Source: Clostridiales bacterium (GTDB lineage Bacteria; Bacillota; Clostridia; Lachnospirales; Lachnospiraceae). From it: a stretch of DNA of 64,000 nt. Under the pieces are notes generated by a model. It saw only the letters and a program-made list of their open reading frames with translations, was not told the DNA's origin and searched no databases. A program made the translations under genes and the position numbers. Shown piece after piece: positions 46,999 through 57,788 of the stretch. Each line of letters starts with the position of its first letter. The first letter of the stretch is position 1. The DNA is taken from positions 1-64,000 of the forward strand of contig JAQXIP010000015.1 of the NCBI GenBank assembly GCA_029007845.1. Direction: 5' to 3'.

Positions 46999-48477
46999 AT
47001 GATATTAAAGCAGTTATTGGAACGGATGGAAGCTCATATTGTGACCGGTTCTAAAGAAACAAAAGTAAACAAACTTGTATATGATTCCAGAAAAGTTCAG
47101 AAGGGAGACTTATTTGTCTGCATCCGGGGAGCCGTTTCAGACGGACACCAGTATATTCCTCAGGTCTTGGAAAAAGGTGCTGGTACACTGGTTGTAATGG
47201 AGGATGCTTTAGAGGAAAGTCTGGAACAATGTAAAGCATTTCCGGTCACAGTCGTTTCCGTAAAAGATACCCGCCTTGCTCTGGCATGTCTGTCAGCTGC
47301 TTACTTTGGGTATCCGGCAGAAGAGCTTACCACTATTGGAATTACAGGAACAAAAGGAAAAACCACCACTACCTATATGGTGCGTTCGATTCTTGAAAAT
47401 GCCGGAATTAAGACAGGGCTGATCGGAACGATTGAGACAATTGTGGGAGAGGAAAAGACTCCTGCAGCTAACACAACTCCGGAATCCTATCTGGTACAAG
47501 AGTCCTTCCGTAAGATGGTGGATGCAGGCTGTAAAGCAGTTGTAATGGAAGTGTCTTCCCAGGGACTTATGCTTCACCGGGTTGGTGGCTTTACCTTTGA
47601 TTATGGTATTTTTACCAATCTGGAACCGGATCATATCGGACCAAATGAACATAAAGACATGGATGAATATATTGCCTGTAAAGGGATGTTGTTTAAACAG
47701 TGTAAAACAGGTATTGTGAATCTGGATGACGAGCATACCAGCCGGGTATTGGAGGGACACACCTGTACGGTGGAAACGTACGGCTTTGATGAAAAGGCAG
47801 ATCTGCGGGCAAAGAACGTTCAATTGCTGAAAAAGCCGGGATATCTGGGTGTGTCTTACGACACAAGCGGATTGTTTAACCGTCATGTAGAGATTGATAT
47901 TCCAGGACGTTTTAGTGTATATAACTCTCTGACTGCCATAGCAGTCTGCCGTCATTTTGGGGTATCGGATGAAGAGATCCTGACTGCCCTTGAGGATGTA
48001 AAGGTAAAGGGAAGAGTCGAACTTGTGAAGGTATCCGACCGTTATACAATGATGATTGATTATGCCCACAATGCCATGAGTCTTAAAAGCCTTCTGACTA
48101 CGTTGAAGGCATATGAACCAAAGCGTCTGGTCTGTTTATTTGGATGCGGCGGAAACCGTTCTAAGCTAAGAAGATATGAGATGGGTGAGATATCTTCCAC
48201 TCTGGCAGATCTTACGGTTGTCACTTCGGATAACCCGCGAAATGAAGATCCGATGGCGATCATTGAAGATATCCTGACTGGTGTGAAAAAGGCTTCCGGG
48301 GCATATGTCACGATACCGGATCGGAAAGAGGCTATCCGATATTGTATGGAACACGCACAGGATGGAGATGTGGTTGTTCTTGCCGGAAAAGGACATGAGG
48401 ATTACCAGGAAATTAATGGAATAAAGTATCATATGGATGAACGGGAACTGATTCAGGAAATATTGGAAGGAAAATAA
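46999..48477 (+). CDS. murE: UDP-N-acetylmuramoyl-L-alanyl-D-glutamate ligase
   Basis: VYDSRKVQKGDLFVCIRGAVSDGHQYI, GITGTKGKTTTTYMV, TSDNPRNEDP. Confidence 0.96.
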   Translation: MILKQLLERMEAHIVTGSKETKVNKLVYDSRKVQKGDLFVCIRGAVSDGHQYIPQVLEKGAGTLVVMEDALEESLEQCKAFPVTVVSVKDTRLALACLSAAYFGYPAEELTTIGITGTKGKTTTTYMVRSILENAGIKTGLIGTIETIVGEEKTPAANTTPESYLVQESFRKMVDAGCKAVVMEVSSQGLMLHRVGGFTFDYGIFTNLEPDHIGPNEHKDMDEYIACKGMLFKQCKTGIVNLDDEHTSRVLEGHTCTVETYGFDEKADLRAKNVQLLKKPGYLGVSYDTSGLFNRHVEIDIPGRFSVYNSLTAIAVCRHFGVSDEEILTALEDVKVKGRVELVKVSDRYTMMIDYAHNAMSLKSLLTTLKAYEPKRLVCLFGCGGNRSKLRRYEMGEISSTLADLTVVTSDNPRNEDPMAIIEDILTGVKKASGAYVTIPDRKEAIRYCMEHAQDGDVVVLAGKGHEDYQEINGIKYHMDERELIQEILEGK

Positions 48478-48478
48478 A

Positions 48479-49936
48479 ATGAGAATAACAGTACAGGATA
48501 TTGTTGCTGCTACAGGGGGGACTCTGGTATGCGGTGACAAGGATGGCGTTGTGACATCTGCTTCTACAAATTCAAAAGAAATCACACCGGGAGCTCTGTT
48601 TATTCCGATTATTGGAGAACGGGTGGATGCCCACCGTTTTATTCCGCAGGTAATGGAACAGGGGGCTGCGGCTGCCCTGATCTCCCATGAAGCAGAACCA
48701 CAATGGAAGAAGGAGGCATCCTCATTTGCCTGCATCAAGGTTGAGGATACGCTTTTCGCCCTGCAGAAGCTGGCATCTTGGTACCGGAGCTGTTTTTCAA
48801 TACCCGTAATCGGTATAACCGGAAGCGTGGGGAAGACGACTACGAAAGAGATGATTGCCGCAGCGCTTGAGACTGAAAAAAAGGTTTTAAAGACCGAAGG
48901 AAACCAGAACAGCCAGATCGGCGTTGCCATGATGATGCTACGGTTAGAAAAGGAGCATGAACTGGCGGTTATCGAGATGGGGATGAGCGAAGTTGGAGAA
49001 ATGAAACGGCTTGCTAAGATTGCAAGACCGGAAACGGCGGTGATGACCAACATTGGTGTGTCACACATCGGTCAGTTAGGATCCAAAGAGAATATCCGGA
49101 AGGAGAAACTGAATATTATCAATGAGATGTCCGGACAGGGCAGCTTATACTACAATGGGGATGATGAACTTCTTTCCCGGCTTCCGGAATTAAAACAGGA
49201 CAAGCCGGAAGAATACCTGAATGAGGAAACAAGAAAAGAACTTCCAAAGGTTACCCTGCATTCTTTTGGAATGGATGAGACTTGTGAATTCTATGCAACG
49301 GATATCCTTATAAAAAATGGGAAAACATCATTTCGTTGTGTCTATCCTGAGGGAACGGTAGAGGTGTGTTTATCGGTTCCGGGACTGCATAATGTGGGAA
49401 ATGCGCTGGTAGCGCTTGCCATCGCCTATCAATACGGGGTATCCATAGAACATGCTGCAAAAGGTCTTTTTTCCTACCGTCCTCTTGACATGCGCGGCCA
49501 GGTTACGAATATAGATGGCAGAATCCTGATTGATGACACTTATAATGCCAGTCCGGATTCCATGAAAAGTGCCATTCAGGTTTTACTTGCCACGGAACCT
49601 GCTAGCCAGCGGATTGTTGTATTTGGGGATGTGCTGGAACTGGGTGAGGTGTCTGAACGCTGTCACGAAGAAGTGGGTGTTTATCTGGCAAATGCCGTTT
49701 TTAACGGACAGAGAGTAACGGAGTTGGTTACGCTTGGAAATCAGGCAAAATACATTGCAAAGGGCGCAAAAAATACCAATCCTTCTCTTCTGGTTCACAG
49801 CTTTGATACAAAAGAAGATGTGGTATCCTATCTGAAGGAACGGGTTAAAGAGCATACGGCTGTGGTATTTAAGGCTTCCCGTGGAATGCATATGGATGAG
49901 ATCGTGAAGGAGTTAACCGCATGTTTGCAGAAGTAA
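48479..49936 (+). CDS. murF: UDP-N-acetylmuramoyl-tripeptide--D-alanyl-D-alanine ligase
   Basis: TNSKEITPGALFIPIIGERVDAHRFI, GITGSVGKTTTKEMIAAAL, DDTYNASPDSMKSAI. Confidence 0.96.
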   Translation: MRITVQDIVAATGGTLVCGDKDGVVTSASTNSKEITPGALFIPIIGERVDAHRFIPQVMEQGAAAALISHEAEPQWKKEASSFACIKVEDTLFALQKLASWYRSCFSIPVIGITGSVGKTTTKEMIAAALETEKKVLKTEGNQNSQIGVAMMMLRLEKEHELAVIEMGMSEVGEMKRLAKIARPETAVMTNIGVSHIGQLGSKENIRKEKLNIINEMSGQGSLYYNGDDELLSRLPELKQDKPEEYLNEETRKELPKVTLHSFGMDETCEFYATDILIKNGKTSFRCVYPEGTVEVCLSVPGLHNVGNALVALAIAYQYGVSIEHAAKGLFSYRPLDMRGQVTNIDGRILIDDTYNASPDSMKSAIQVLLATEPASQRIVVFGDVLELGEVSERCHEEVGVYLANAVFNGQRVTELVTLGNQAKYIAKGAKNTNPSLLVHSFDTKEDVVSYLKERVKEHTAVVFKASRGMHMDEIVKELTACLQK

Positions 49937-52167
49937 TTGTGGATATTTCTCTTGAAAAATTAGATCGGATCTTTCAGTATATCATTCCGGAGGTTCTTGT
50001 GGAACAGGCAGTTCCCGGAGCCCAGGTAAAAGTTCCGTTTGGTAACGGCAACCGGATCGTGGATGGTTTTATTGTCAGCCTTTCAGAAAAGGCAGATTAT
50101 CCGGTAGAACGGATGAAACCAATTGCAGAGATTCCCAGAAAAGCAGTTGTTATGGAGTCACAATTAATCGCTCTGGCTTATTGGATCAAAAAACATTATG
50201 GCGGAACGATGAATGATGCGCTCCGGACAGTGCTTCCAGTGAAAAGAACGGTGAAAGCGGTGGAGAAGCGATATCTCCACCGTTTGGCGTCTGAGGAACA
50301 ATTCATACAGTTTCAGAAAGATTGTGAAAAAAAACACCGGACTGCCCAGGGGCGTCTCGCTGCTGCACTCCTTGAAAAAGACCGGTGGGAACTTCAGGAG
50401 TTAAAAAAGACATATGGGATTACAATGCCGGTAATTCATGCATTGGAAGACCGGAAGCTGGTTTCTATAACTTCAGATCAGATCTACCGGAATCCAAGGA
50501 CTTGGAATGTGGATGCGGATCAGAAACAACAGCCTGTTACTTTGAATGAGGAACAGTCAAATGCCGTTTCGGACATTATGAGGGCATATGAGAGTGGTGT
50601 ACGGACGCCATGGCTTCTTCATGGGGTAACCGGAAGTGGAAAAACAGAAGTCTACATGGAGTTAATCCGCAGAATGATGTTACTTGGGAAGCAATGTATT
50701 GTACTGATTCCAGAGATCTCTCTTACCTTTCAGACGGTACAGCGTTTTAAAAGACAGTTTGGCAATAAAGTATCCTTTTTACATTCCAGACTATCTCAGG
50801 GAGAACGCTATGACCAGTATATACGGGCGAAACAGGGTGAGATCTCGGTTATGATTGGTCCCCGGTCTGCGCTGTTTACCCCTTTTTCCAGACTGGGACT
50901 GATTATTGTGGACGAAGAGCAGGAAAACAGCTATAAAAGTGAGTCCGTTCCCCGTTATCACGCAAGGGAAGCTGCAATATACCGCAGCACGCTGTGTGAT
51001 GGAATGGTTGTGCTTGGGTCAGCTACACCGTCGGTAGAAACTTTTTATCATGTGCAAAAGGGTGATTATGCAATCGCCCACCTTACAAAGAGAGCTGTCT
51101 TGCATGCGGTTCTTCCAAAGGTACATGTAGCGGATATGAGGAAAGAACTCGAAGAAGGAAACCGTTCGATTTTCAGCCGTAGTCTGAAAATTCTGATTCA
51201 GGATCGTCTTTCAAAAAAACAACAGATTATGCTGTTTTTAAACCGCAGGGGGTTTGCAGGCTTTGTATCCTGCAGAAGCTGCGGTCAGGCGATGAAATGT
51301 CCCCATTGTGATGTGTCCCTTACCTTTCACCAGAAAAGAAAAGGGGATAGAGGGACACTGGTCTGCCATTATTGTGGCTATGAGACAGAGATGGTCATGC
51401 GCTGTCCGGACTGTGGATCCCCCTATGTGGGAACCTTTGGAATCGGAACCCAGAAAGTGGAGCAGTATCTGGCTAAGGAGTTTCCAGAAGCCAGAATTCT
51501 CCGCATGGATGCGGATACGACCCGTGGAAAAGAAGGACATGAGAAGATTCTTCTGGCTTTTCAAAAGCATGAAGCAGATATTCTTGTGGGAACCCAGATG
51601 ATTGTAAAAGGACATGATTTTCCCAATGTGACACTGGTAGGTGCGATTGCAGCAGATCTATCTTTAAATGGATCAGATTATACGGCTGCGGAGAAAACAT
51701 ACCAGCTGCTTGCCCAGGCTGCCGGCAGGGCAGGAAGGGGAAGCATTCCGGGGGATGTGGTAATCCAGACATACCAGCCGAATCATTACAGTATCTGTGC
51801 GGCAGCCGCTAACGATTACCAGTCTTTTTATGAGAACGAGATTTCTTTCCGGACTATGGCAGGATATCCGCCAGTCCAGCATCTTCTGGCTGTGTTTGTA
51901 AGCGGTGGGGATGAGAGTGCGGTAACCGGGTGCGCAAGAGCAGCGGCGGACTTTTTAAAGAGAGACCGGGACATACAGGTGTTAGGACCGATGAAAGCTT
52001 CGTTGTACCGGGCAAACGACCAGTACCGCAATGTTATCTATGTGCGAAATACGGATCCCGAACGTTTGATCTTATTAAAAGATGGTCTGGAGGAATGGAT
52101 GAAGGAGCAGATGGCATACCGGGAAATCAGTGTCACCTATGATTTTGATCCATGCCATTCATATTGA
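49921..52167 (+). CDS. priA: Primosomal protein N' (PriA helicase)
   Basis: LLHGVTGSGKTEVYMELIRRM, LGSATPSVET, zinc-binding Cys clusters CRSCGQAMKCPHCDVSL / CHYCGY; overlaps the murF 3' end by 16 bp. Confidence 0.96.
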   Translation: MFAEVIVDISLEKLDRIFQYIIPEVLVEQAVPGAQVKVPFGNGNRIVDGFIVSLSEKADYPVERMKPIAEIPRKAVVMESQLIALAYWIKKHYGGTMNDALRTVLPVKRTVKAVEKRYLHRLASEEQFIQFQKDCEKKHRTAQGRLAAALLEKDRWELQELKKTYGITMPVIHALEDRKLVSITSDQIYRNPRTWNVDADQKQQPVTLNEEQSNAVSDIMRAYESGVRTPWLLHGVTGSGKTEVYMELIRRMMLLGKQCIVLIPEISLTFQTVQRFKRQFGNKVSFLHSRLSQGERYDQYIRAKQGEISVMIGPRSALFTPFSRLGLIIVDEEQENSYKSESVPRYHAREAAIYRSTLCDGMVVLGSATPSVETFYHVQKGDYAIAHLTKRAVLHAVLPKVHVADMRKELEEGNRSIFSRSLKILIQDRLSKKQQIMLFLNRRGFAGFVSCRSCGQAMKCPHCDVSLTFHQKRKGDRGTLVCHYCGYETEMVMRCPDCGSPYVGTFGIGTQKVEQYLAKEFPEARILRMDADTTRGKEGHEKILLAFQKHEADILVGTQMIVKGHDFPNVTLVGAIAADLSLNGSDYTAAEKTYQLLAQAAGRAGRGSIPGDVVIQTYQPNHYSICAAAANDYQSFYENEISFRTMAGYPPVQHLLAVFVSGGDESAVTGCARAAADFLKRDRDIQVLGPMKASLYRANDQYRNVIYVRNTDPERLILLKDGLEEWMKEQMAYREISVTYDFDPCHSY

Positions 52168-52185
52168 AGCAATAAGGAACAGTAG

Positions 52186-52226
52186 GTAACAGTTCAGCCG
52201 TGACGAGCGCACAGCTGAACTGTTAC
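52186..52226. repeat. Palindromic intergenic repeat (13-bp perfect stem)
   Basis: GTAACAGTTCAGC-cgtgacgagcgcaca-GCTGAACTGTTAC; 5' half matches the reverse complement of 33823-33852. Confidence 0.85.
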
Positions 52227-52324
52227 AACAGTAGCGAACAATTTGGTGGCAGGACTTGAGTTTTATTGGAAAACATGGTAATTTAGAAAGAACGGATTAA
52301 TTTAATGATTGAAGGAGATTGAAT

Positions 52325-52822
52325 ATGGCTTTAAGAAATATTCGTACGATGGGGGATCCCTGTCTGACCAAAATATGTAGAGAGGTAACATCGTTAACGG
52401 ATCGCGACCGGATTCTGATTGAGGATATGCTGGATACGATGTATGATGCCAGTGGAGTTGGGCTTGCTGCACCTCAGGTTGGAATTTTAAAACGGATTGT
52501 AGTTGTTGATGTAAGTATGGATGGAGATCAGCCGCTTGTTCTGATTAATCCGGAGATTCTTTCGAAAGACGGAGAACAGACCGGATATGAAGGATGCTTA
52601 AGTGTTCCTGGCAAATCCGGATTGGTAACAAGACCGGATCATGTAGTGGTGAAAGCCTATAATGAGAATATGCAGGAGATCCGGGTGGAAGGAACAGAAC
52701 TTCTTGCCAGAGCACTCTGTCATGAGATCGAGCATCTGGATGGACATCTTTATGTGGAACGGGTGGAAGGCGGACTCATTACGAATGAAGAACTCGAACG
52801 CATCATGAATGAAGAAAGTTAA
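52325..52822 (+). CDS. def: Peptide deformylase
   Basis: GVGLAAPQVGILKRIVVVD, EGCLSVPG, LCHEIEHLDGHLYVER. Confidence 0.96.
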   Translation: MALRNIRTMGDPCLTKICREVTSLTDRDRILIEDMLDTMYDASGVGLAAPQVGILKRIVVVDVSMDGDQPLVLINPEILSKDGEQTGYEGCLSVPGKSGLVTRPDHVVVKAYNENMQEIRVEGTELLARALCHEIEHLDGHLYVERVEGGLITNEELERIMNEES

Positions 52823-52836
52823 GAAGAATTCGTAAG

Positions 52837-53787
52837 ATGGAAAGGATGGCGGATCAAATGCGGGTTGTATTTATGGGAACACCAGATTTTGCGGTTCCGG
52901 TACTTTCGGCACTGGCAGAATCAAGACATGAAGTTTGTGCCGTTGTGACACAGCCGGATAAGCCAAGAGGACGAGGGAAAAATATGCAGTTTCCACCGGT
53001 AAAAGAGAAAGCACAAGAGTATGGCATTCCGGTGTACCAGCCGGTCCGGGTGAAAGAACTGGAATTTGTGATTACACTTAGGGAACTTGCGCCGGATATG
53101 ATTGTTGTAGTGGCATTTGGACAGATTCTTTCAAAAGATATTTTAGATATTCCAAAGTATGGATGTGTAAATGTTCATGCTTCCCTTCTTCCAAAGTACC
53201 GTGGTGCCGCGCCAATCCAATGGGTGATCCTTGACGGGGAAGAAAAGACCGGGATTACCACGATGCTGATGGATGTGGGGCTGGACACTGGTGATATGCT
53301 GGAGAAAGTGGAGGTTGAGATTGCACCGGATGAAACCGGAGGCAGCCTTCATGACAAACTGGCATCCAAAGGCGGGGCGCTTCTATTAAGCACACTGGAC
53401 AAAATAGAAGCTGGAAGCATTGTCCGTACGAAACAGGACGATTCCCAGTCCTGTTATGCAAAAATATTAACAAAAGATATGGGAAAAATTGACTTTTCAA
53501 AATCAGCGGTTGTACTGGAGCGCCAGATTCGTGGATTAAATCCATGGCCAAGCGCATACTGTACACTAGATGGAAAGACTATGAAAATATGGCGCGCCCA
53601 GATTGAAGATGAGAACAGTTCCGGTACGCCTGGGCTCATTTTATCGGCGGATAAACGGGGAATCCGTGTTCAGACCGGACAGGGAATTTTGTGCATTAAA
53701 GAGCTTCAAATGGAAGGAAAGAAACGTATGGATTCAGATGCCTTTTTAAGAGGGTATCCGATGAAAGATGGGATGATCTTGTTATAG
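52837..53787 (+). CDS. fmt: Methionyl-tRNA formyltransferase
   Basis: MRVVFMGTPDFAVPVLSAL, NVHASLLPKYRGAAPIQW; true start could be ATG 52858. Confidence 0.96.
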   Translation: MERMADQMRVVFMGTPDFAVPVLSALAESRHEVCAVVTQPDKPRGRGKNMQFPPVKEKAQEYGIPVYQPVRVKELEFVITLRELAPDMIVVVAFGQILSKDILDIPKYGCVNVHASLLPKYRGAAPIQWVILDGEEKTGITTMLMDVGLDTGDMLEKVEVEIAPDETGGSLHDKLASKGGALLLSTLDKIEAGSIVRTKQDDSQSCYAKILTKDMGKIDFSKSAVVLERQIRGLNPWPSAYCTLDGKTMKIWRAQIEDENSSGTPGLILSADKRGIRVQTGQGILCIKELQMEGKKRMDSDAFLRGYPMKDGMILL

Positions 53788-53802
53788 GAAGGGGATATTT
53801 TT

Positions 53803-54501
53803 ATGCCGTATGTATCTTATTATGATCCAACTTATGTGCTGATTATTCTGGCAATGGTGCTGTCACTTCTGGCATCGTTTTTCATGAACAGCACATTTTC
53901 AACTTATTCCAGAGTTCAAAGCCGGACTGGAATGACTGGTGCAATGGCTGCTGAACAGATTCTTCGCTATTCAGGAATCTATGATGTCCGGATTGAGCAT
54001 ATTCGTGGAAACCTTACGGACCATTATGATCCTAGAACAAAAACGCTCCGCCTTTCTGATTCTGTTTTTCAGTCCGGTTCTGTAGCAGCAATCGGAGTGG
54101 CAGCTCATGAGTGTGGTCATGCGGTTCAGCATGCTAAGGGCTATGTCCCATTAAAAATTCGTTCTGCCCTTGTTCCTATAGCTAATTTTGGCGCCAAGAT
54201 TGCATGGCCGTTATTTGTTGTCGGTTTTTTGATTCGTGGAAGCATGGGATATACGGTTGTTTATCTTGGCATTATTTTATTCAGCTTGTCCGTGCTCTTT
54301 CAGCTTGTGACACTTCCGGTAGAATTCAATGCATCCCACCGGGCACTTGTAATGCTTAAGGAGTGTCATATTCTGTCCCAGCAGGAAGCTTCAATGACAC
54401 GGAAAGTGCTTTGTGCAGCCGCCATGACGTACGTGGCCGCAGCGGTCGGCTCTCTGTTACAATTAATGCGTCTTGTGTTATTAAACCGCCGTCGGGACTG
54501 A
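53803..54501 (+). CDS. YugP-family zinc metallopeptidase (membrane)
   Basis: GVAAHECGHAVQHAKGYVPLKIRSALVPIANFGAKIAWPLF. Confidence 0.93.
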   Translation: MPYVSYYDPTYVLIILAMVLSLLASFFMNSTFSTYSRVQSRTGMTGAMAAEQILRYSGIYDVRIEHIRGNLTDHYDPRTKTLRLSDSVFQSGSVAAIGVAAHECGHAVQHAKGYVPLKIRSALVPIANFGAKIAWPLFVVGFLIRGSMGYTVVYLGIILFSLSVLFQLVTLPVEFNASHRALVMLKECHILSQQEASMTRKVLCAAAMTYVAAAVGSLLQLMRLVLLNRRRD

Positions 54502-54540
54502 TTGGCATTAAGATCAACAAGCAGACAGAAAGGAAATACA

Positions 54541-55962
54541 ATGGCTAGAAATGGGAATCAGACTGTTTCCGTGCGGGAACTGGCATTAGAGGCAATGCTT
54601 TCTATTATTGAGAAAGAGGAGAATGCCTCCGTTGTAATTAAGGAAACACTGGTGAAATACCAATATCTTCCAAAAGAAGACCGGGCTTTTTTCAAAAGGC
54701 TGACACAGGGAACACTGGAACATCTGTTGGAACTGGATTACCTCATTAATCAGGTGTCCAAAACAAAAGTAAAGAAAATGAAGCCGGTGATCCGAAATAT
54801 CTTGCGCCTTGGAGCCTATCAGCTGAAATACATGGATGCGGTTCCGGATCGTGCAGCCTGTAATGAGGCGGTGAATCTGGCTGTAAAAAAAGGATTTTCC
54901 GGCTTGCGGGGATTTGTGAATGGAGTAATGAGAAGCCTGGCAAGAGGCTTTTTGGATGGCAGTGTTGCGCTTATGGAGCCGGACAGCAAATCTCTTGACT
55001 GGTTATCCATCCGTTACTCCATGCCAATGTGGCTGTGTGAACGATGTACCAGACAATACGGAATCGAAATGACAGAAACGTTTTTTCAGTCTTTTTTGGC
55101 AGAATCCTATACGACCCTGCATATTTCCCAAAGTAAAATAAAGGTGGATGCATATGAAAAGCTTCTTCTCGAAGCAAAAAAGAATTCCCCCTATCTGTCT
55201 GGCCTTCAAGTAAAAAAAGCAGCTTATCTTGCTGAACAGGCAGTCCGGATAAAGGGATATGATCTTCTGGAGGATCTTCCGGGGTATGAGGAAGGAATGT
55301 TCTGGGTACAGGATGAAAGTTCCATGCTGGCAGTTGCAGCTGCCTGCATAAAGCCAGGGCAGACTGTGGTGGATGTATGTGCAGCCCCCGGTGGAAAAAG
55401 TCTTCTGGCCTGTGAGTATGCAGGAAAAAATGGTCTGGTACATTCCTTTGATGTTTCCGAAGCAAAAGTAGAACGGTTGAATGAGAATAAAGAACGTATG
55501 AACTTTTTGATGATGACACCAAAGGTAAGGGATGCGAGACGTGCAGTTCCCCATGAGGAACTGGCTTGTGCTGATGTAGTGATTGCGGATGTGCCTTGTT
55601 CAGGTCTTGGCGTTATTGGGAAAAAGGCGGATATCCGTTATAAGATAAAGCCGGAAAGCATTCGTTCCTTAATTACCTTGCAACGGGAAATTCTCTCTAA
55701 TGCCATGACATATGTAAAGCCGGGTGGGATACTGCTTTTTAGCACCTGCACGATAAACAAAGAAGAAAATGAGGCCAATGTTGAGTGGATCCTAAAACAG
55801 GGCGGATTTTCATTACAGCCGGATCAGGTATGTTATCTTACGAAACTTGGATTTCTTCCAGAACCTTGGCAGGAGGAGCAGATGAAAAAGGGGTATCTCA
55901 CCCTGATTCCCGGAATTAACGATTGTGATGGATTCTTTTTTGCATGTTTTCGAAGGGAGTGA
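54541..55962 (+). CDS. rsmB: 16S rRNA (cytosine967-C5)-methyltransferase RsmB
   Basis: NusB-like N-terminus plus VVDVCAAPGGKSLLACEYAG, VIADVPCSGLGVIGKKADIRY, LFSTCTINKEENE. Confidence 0.95.
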   Translation: MARNGNQTVSVRELALEAMLSIIEKEENASVVIKETLVKYQYLPKEDRAFFKRLTQGTLEHLLELDYLINQVSKTKVKKMKPVIRNILRLGAYQLKYMDAVPDRAACNEAVNLAVKKGFSGLRGFVNGVMRSLARGFLDGSVALMEPDSKSLDWLSIRYSMPMWLCERCTRQYGIEMTETFFQSFLAESYTTLHISQSKIKVDAYEKLLLEAKKNSPYLSGLQVKKAAYLAEQAVRIKGYDLLEDLPGYEEGMFWVQDESSMLAVAAACIKPGQTVVDVCAAPGGKSLLACEYAGKNGLVHSFDVSEAKVERLNENKERMNFLMMTPKVRDARRAVPHEELACADVVIADVPCSGLGVIGKKADIRYKIKPESIRSLITLQREILSNAMTYVKPGGILLFSTCTINKEENEANVEWILKQGGFSLQPDQVCYLTKLGFLPEPWQEEQMKKGYLTLIPGINDCDGFFFACFRRE

Positions 55963-55966
55963 TCCG

Positions 55967-57022
55967 ATGGACGAGAGACAGGAAGAGAAAAAAGATATTC
56001 GTTCCATGACACTTGAAGAATTAACAAAAGATATGGAAAAAATGGGAGAAAAAGCATTCCGGGCAAAACAGGTCTATCAGTGGCTTCATGAAAAACTTGT
56101 GGAACAGTTTGAAGATATGACAAATCTTTCCAAGCCTCTCCGGGAAAAGCTGATGGAAAACTACCGAATACCCCGGATGACGATTTTGTCTGTTCTTACT
56201 TCGGAAAACAACGATACCAAAAAGTACCTGTTTCAGTTAGAAGACGGAAATGTAATTGAAAGTGTATGGATGCGCTATCATCATGGAAACAGTGTGTGTA
56301 TTTCGTCCCAGGTTGGATGCCGTATGGGATGCCGGTTCTGTGCTTCTACACTGTTAGGACTCGAAAGGAATCTGTTCGCCTCAGAAATGCTTGGACAGAT
56401 TTATGCGATTCAGAATGAGACAAAAGAGAGGGTATCGAATATTGTGGTCATGGGAACGGGGGAACCGCTGGACAATTATGAGAATCTGTTGCGTTTTATT
56501 CATCTGATCAGCCGGGAGCCGGGACTTCATATCAGCCAGAGAAATATTACTGTGTCTACCTGTGGAATTGTGGAAAAAATCAGGGAACTGGCAAAAGAGA
56601 AGCTTCAGATTACTTTAGCGGTATCTCTTCATGCTCCCAATACCGAAAAAAGGCGGGAACTGATGCCGGTTGCGAACCGTTATGGGGTGGAAGAACTGTT
56701 AGCAGCATGTAAGGATTATTTTTCAGAAACCGGCAGACGGATTACCTTTGAATACAGTCTGGTGGCGGGGGTTAATGACAACCGGGAAGAGGCACTTGAA
56801 CTTGCAAGTCTGTTGAAAGGCTTTCCGTGCCATGTGAACCTGATTCCGGTAAACCCCATTAAAGAGCGCAGTTATACCCACTCCGGCAGAAAAGAAATTG
56901 AGGCTTTCAAATTAATACTTGAAAAATATCATATAAATGTTACTATAAGAAGGGAAATGGGCGCAGATATTAATGCAGCCTGTGGTCAGTTAAGAAAGAG
57001 TTATATGGATCAAAAACAGTAA
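55967..57022 (+). CDS. rlmN: 23S rRNA (adenine2503-C2)-methyltransferase RlmN
   Basis: FRAKQVYQWLHEK, SSQVGCRMGCRFCASTLLGLERNL (radical SAM CxxxCxxC), VVMGTGEPLDNYENLL. Confidence 0.97.
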   Translation: MDERQEEKKDIRSMTLEELTKDMEKMGEKAFRAKQVYQWLHEKLVEQFEDMTNLSKPLREKLMENYRIPRMTILSVLTSENNDTKKYLFQLEDGNVIESVWMRYHHGNSVCISSQVGCRMGCRFCASTLLGLERNLFASEMLGQIYAIQNETKERVSNIVVMGTGEPLDNYENLLRFIHLISREPGLHISQRNITVSTCGIVEKIRELAKEKLQITLAVSLHAPNTEKRRELMPVANRYGVEELLAACKDYFSETGRRITFEYSLVAGVNDNREEALELASLLKGFPCHVNLIPVNPIKERSYTHSGRKEIEAFKLILEKYHINVTIRREMGADINAACGQLRKSYMDQKQ

Positions 57023-57040
57023 GGGAGGAGACGGATACAC

Positions 57041-57766
57041 ATGCAGTCATTTTCAATCACTGACATCGGACAGAAGCGGTCTGTGAATCAGGATTATGTA
57101 TATTGCCATGATGACCCAATTGGAAACCTCTCGAATCTTTATCTTGTAGCAGATGGTATGGGAGGGCATAAAGCCGGGGATCTTGCTTCCCATTGTGCAG
57201 TCGATACAATGGTGGAAGAAGTGAAACAGATTACCTTAAAAACTCCCGTCAGTATTTTAAGCGAAGCGATTGCGAAGGCAAACCAGGCAGTAATTGAAAA
57301 AGCCAGTTCCAGTGAAGATTATGAAGGAATGGGCACTACTTTAGTTGCAGCCACTGTGATGAATGATATGCTATATGTAGCCAATATCGGGGATTCCAGA
57401 TTGTATCTGATACGGGATGGGGAGATTACCCAGATAACCGTGGATCATTCTCTGGTTGAAGCGATGGTACAGACAGGATCGTTACTGAAAGAAGATGCAA
57501 GATTTCATCCACATAAGAATGTCATTACCAGAGCGGTAGGCACGAATCCTTTTGTTGAGGCAGATTATTTTGAAATTCACCTTAAAACAGATGATGTCAT
57601 CGTCATGTGTACCGATGGATTATCTAATATGCTTTACGACAGTGAGATCAAGAGGGCAGTCAGTGAGTCAGGGGAAGATATGGAAGCTGCCGGAAGGCTG
57701 CTGGTAAAGAGAGCAAACGAGGAAGGCGGCCGGGATAATATCGGTGTAGTTCTGGTAAGGATATGA
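57041..57766 (+). CDS. prpC: PP2C-type Ser/Thr phosphatase (PrpC/Stp)
   Basis: DIGQKRSVNQDYVYCH, VADGMGGHKAGDLAS, GDSRLYLIRDGEITQIT; adjacent to the PASTA kinase. Confidence 0.95.
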   Translation: MQSFSITDIGQKRSVNQDYVYCHDDPIGNLSNLYLVADGMGGHKAGDLASHCAVDTMVEEVKQITLKTPVSILSEAIAKANQAVIEKASSSEDYEGMGTTLVAATVMNDMLYVANIGDSRLYLIRDGEITQITVDHSLVEAMVQTGSLLKEDARFHPHKNVITRAVGTNPFVEADYFEIHLKTDDVIVMCTDGLSNMLYDSEIKRAVSESGEDMEAAGRLLVKRANEEGGRDNIGVVLVRI

Positions 57767-57788
57767 GATTAAAGGAGGATCAGAAAAG

